A stretch of 6,098 nt of DNA from Arenimonas sp. Lineage in GTDB: Bacteria; Pseudomonadota; Gammaproteobacteria; Xanthomonadales; Xanthomonadaceae. Positions within the stretch are counted from its first letter, which is position 1; each line of letters opens with the position of its first letter. A program made the translations under genes and the position numbers. The stretch spans positions 312 through 6,409 of the forward strand of contig DNNT01000001.1 of NCBI GenBank assembly GCA_003497545.1. The letters are read 5' to 3'. Below the pieces are notes generated by a model. It had not been told where the DNA came from. It saw nothing but the letters and a program-made list of their open reading frames with translations, and searched no databases. Shown here in pieces: positions 5,289 through 6,098 of this stretch.

Positions 5289-6098
5289 ATGAAACCCCTG
5301 CCCAGCCTCCGCCACCTCGAATACCTTGCCGCGCTGGACGAGCACGGCCACTTCGGCCGGGCGGCCGCCGCCTGCGGCGCCTCGCAGTCGGCGTTCAGCG
5401 CCGGCATCGCCGAACTCGAGCAGCAGCTGGGAACCCGGCTGGCCGAACGCGACCGGCGCCACGTGCTGGTCACCGCGGCAGGCAAGCGGCTGGCGGCCCG
5501 CGCACGCACGCTGCTGGCCGATGCGCGTGCGCTGGTGGAGCTGGCCGGCGCGGACGCGCGCCCGATGTCCGGCGAGATCGTGCTGGGCAGCATCCCGACG
5601 ATCGCGCCCTTCGTCATGCCGCGGCTCCTTCCGGCGCTGCGCAAGCGTTTCCCCGAACTCGACCTGGTGCTGCGCGAAGACAAGACGCCCGCGCTGCTCG
5701 AACAGCTGGCGCAGGGCCGGCTCGACCTGCTGATGATCGCCTTCCCGTATGACACCCCCGGCTGCGAAACGATGATGCTGTTCCGCGACGCCTACCTGTT
5801 CGCCTGCGACCGCGGCAGCCCGCTGGCGCGGGTGGACTCGGTGAAATCGCGCGACATCGGTTCGCAGCCGCTGATGCTGCTCGAACCCGGCCACTGCCTG
5901 CACAGCCACGCGCTGCCCGTGCTGGAGACGGCCGGCAACGCCCCGGAAACCACCTTTTCCGCCACCAGCCTGCAGACACTGGTGGCCATGGTGGCGGTGG
6001 GCATGGGCACCACGCTGCTGCCGCGGCTGGCGGTGGACGGCGGCCTGCTGCAGGGCAGCCAGGTGGTCACCCGTCCGCTGGGTTACGAAGGCGGCAAG
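5289..6098 (+). CDS. OxyR-like LysR-family regulator lacking the resolving cysteine, 3' end outside window
   Basis: 270 residues are visible; OxyR proteins are about 305, so roughly 35 are missing at the end. The winged helix-turn-helix spans about residues 4-65 (LRHLEYLAALDEHGHFGRAA, then QSAFSAGIAELEQQLG). The regulatory domain is OxyR-like: Thr104 in SIPTIAPFVMP corresponds to E. coli Thr100, PLMLLEPGHCLHSHAL aligns with the LMLEDGHCLRDQAM region, and TTFSATSLQTLVAMVAVGMG with TTLLP continues the match. The peroxide-sensing Cys199 equivalent is Cys203, but the Cys208 equivalent is Leu212, and the usual Arg after Cys-Leu is His205. Reversible disulfide formation as in E. coli is therefore not possible at the usual pair; sensing through sulfenic acid, persulfide or glutathione adducts is conceivable. 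The only usable start is ATG 5289, because an in-frame TGA lies at 5274-5276. The ribosome site is weak, suggesting low expression. It is divergent from the dioxygenase-like gene, its probable target. Confidence 0.85.
   Translation, partial: MKPLPSLRHLEYLAALDEHGHFGRAAAACGASQSAFSAGIAELEQQLGTRLAERDRRHVLVTAAGKRLAARARTLLADARALVELAGADARPMSGEIVLGSIPTIAPFVMPRLLPALRKRFPELDLVLREDKTPALLEQLAQGRLDLLMIAFPYDTPGCETMMLFRDAYLFACDRGSPLARVDSVKSRDIGSQPLMLLEPGHCLHSHALPVLETAGNAPETTFSATSLQTLVAMVAVGMGTTLLPRLAVDGGLLQGSQVVTRPLGYEGGK

Noticed and set aside
4181..5752. 523-codon plus-strand open frame opposite the metallo-beta-lactamase-fold gene and running into the OxyR-like gene in another frame
   Set aside because: It crosses the AT-rich intergenic region and overlaps two conserved genes in the wrong frame or strand, with no motifs of its own.
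4271..5755. 494-residue version of the dioxygenase-like protein
   Set aside because: The extra 190 residues read antisense through the OxyR-like gene and the promoter region. The ATG at 5182 has a good ribosome site and fits the family length.
1..6098. CRISPR arrays, tRNA or rRNA genes, insertion sequences, phage genes
   Set aside because: No regularly spaced direct repeats, no recognisable RNA genes, and no transposase, integrase or terminal inverted repeats were seen on reading both strands.

Overview
The window is very GC-rich and densely coding, apart from one conspicuously AT-rich divergent promoter region near the right end. The protein sequences (a Dps, a Prx6-type peroxiredoxin, a BbZIP-like transporter, cytochrome bd accessory subunits and an OxyR-like regulator) suggest a gammaproteobacterium, most likely a Lysobacterales/Xanthomonadaceae relative. 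This is inferred from gene content and remembered family sequences; there is no rRNA or other marker to confirm it. No tRNA, rRNA, CRISPR array or insertion sequence is visible, and no stretch over about 300 bases lacks a gene.

Left block (1-1764, plus strand): the distal end of a cytochrome bd quinol oxidase operon. It holds the 3' part of a NifX/NifB-like (FeMo-cofactor-type domain) protein, the small subunit gene cydX, a ybgE-family cyd-operon membrane protein, and a secreted diheme c-type cytochrome with an N-terminal Tll0287-like (DUF3365) domain and a C-terminal cytochrome c'-like heme site. Junctions are stop/start overlaps or almost so, implying one translationally coupled mRNA. cydA and cydB should lie upstream but are outside the window.

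Middle and right block (1777-5182, minus strand): read in the direction of transcription, these are a persulfide-dioxygenase-like metallo-beta-lactamase-fold enzyme, a 1-Cys Prx6-type peroxiredoxin, a BbZIP-type metal transporter, a Dps mini-ferritin, and the C-terminal remnant of a second, different ZIP transporter. The first two genes are 28 bases apart, as are the ZIP gene and dps. A strong GC hairpin separates the two pairs. The block converges on the cyd operon at 1765-1776.

Right edge (5289-6098, plus strand, cut by the window): a LysR-type regulator of the OxyR group, divergent from the dioxygenase-like gene across a 106-base AT-rich intergenic region with an interrupted dyad. It keeps the OxyR peroxidatic cysteine but has leucine where the resolving cysteine should be. 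The natural reading, which is inference, is a peroxide/reactive-sulfur defence module: a one-cysteine sensor, a thiol peroxidase and a persulfide-oxidising enzyme, next to metal import and iron sequestration.

Points deserving a second look are the one-cysteine OxyR-like sensor beside the reactive-sulfur and peroxide enzymes, a Dps lacking one canonical acidic ferroxidase ligand, the truncated ZIP paralogue abutting dps, and the NifX-like and diheme cytochrome genes built into the cyd operon.
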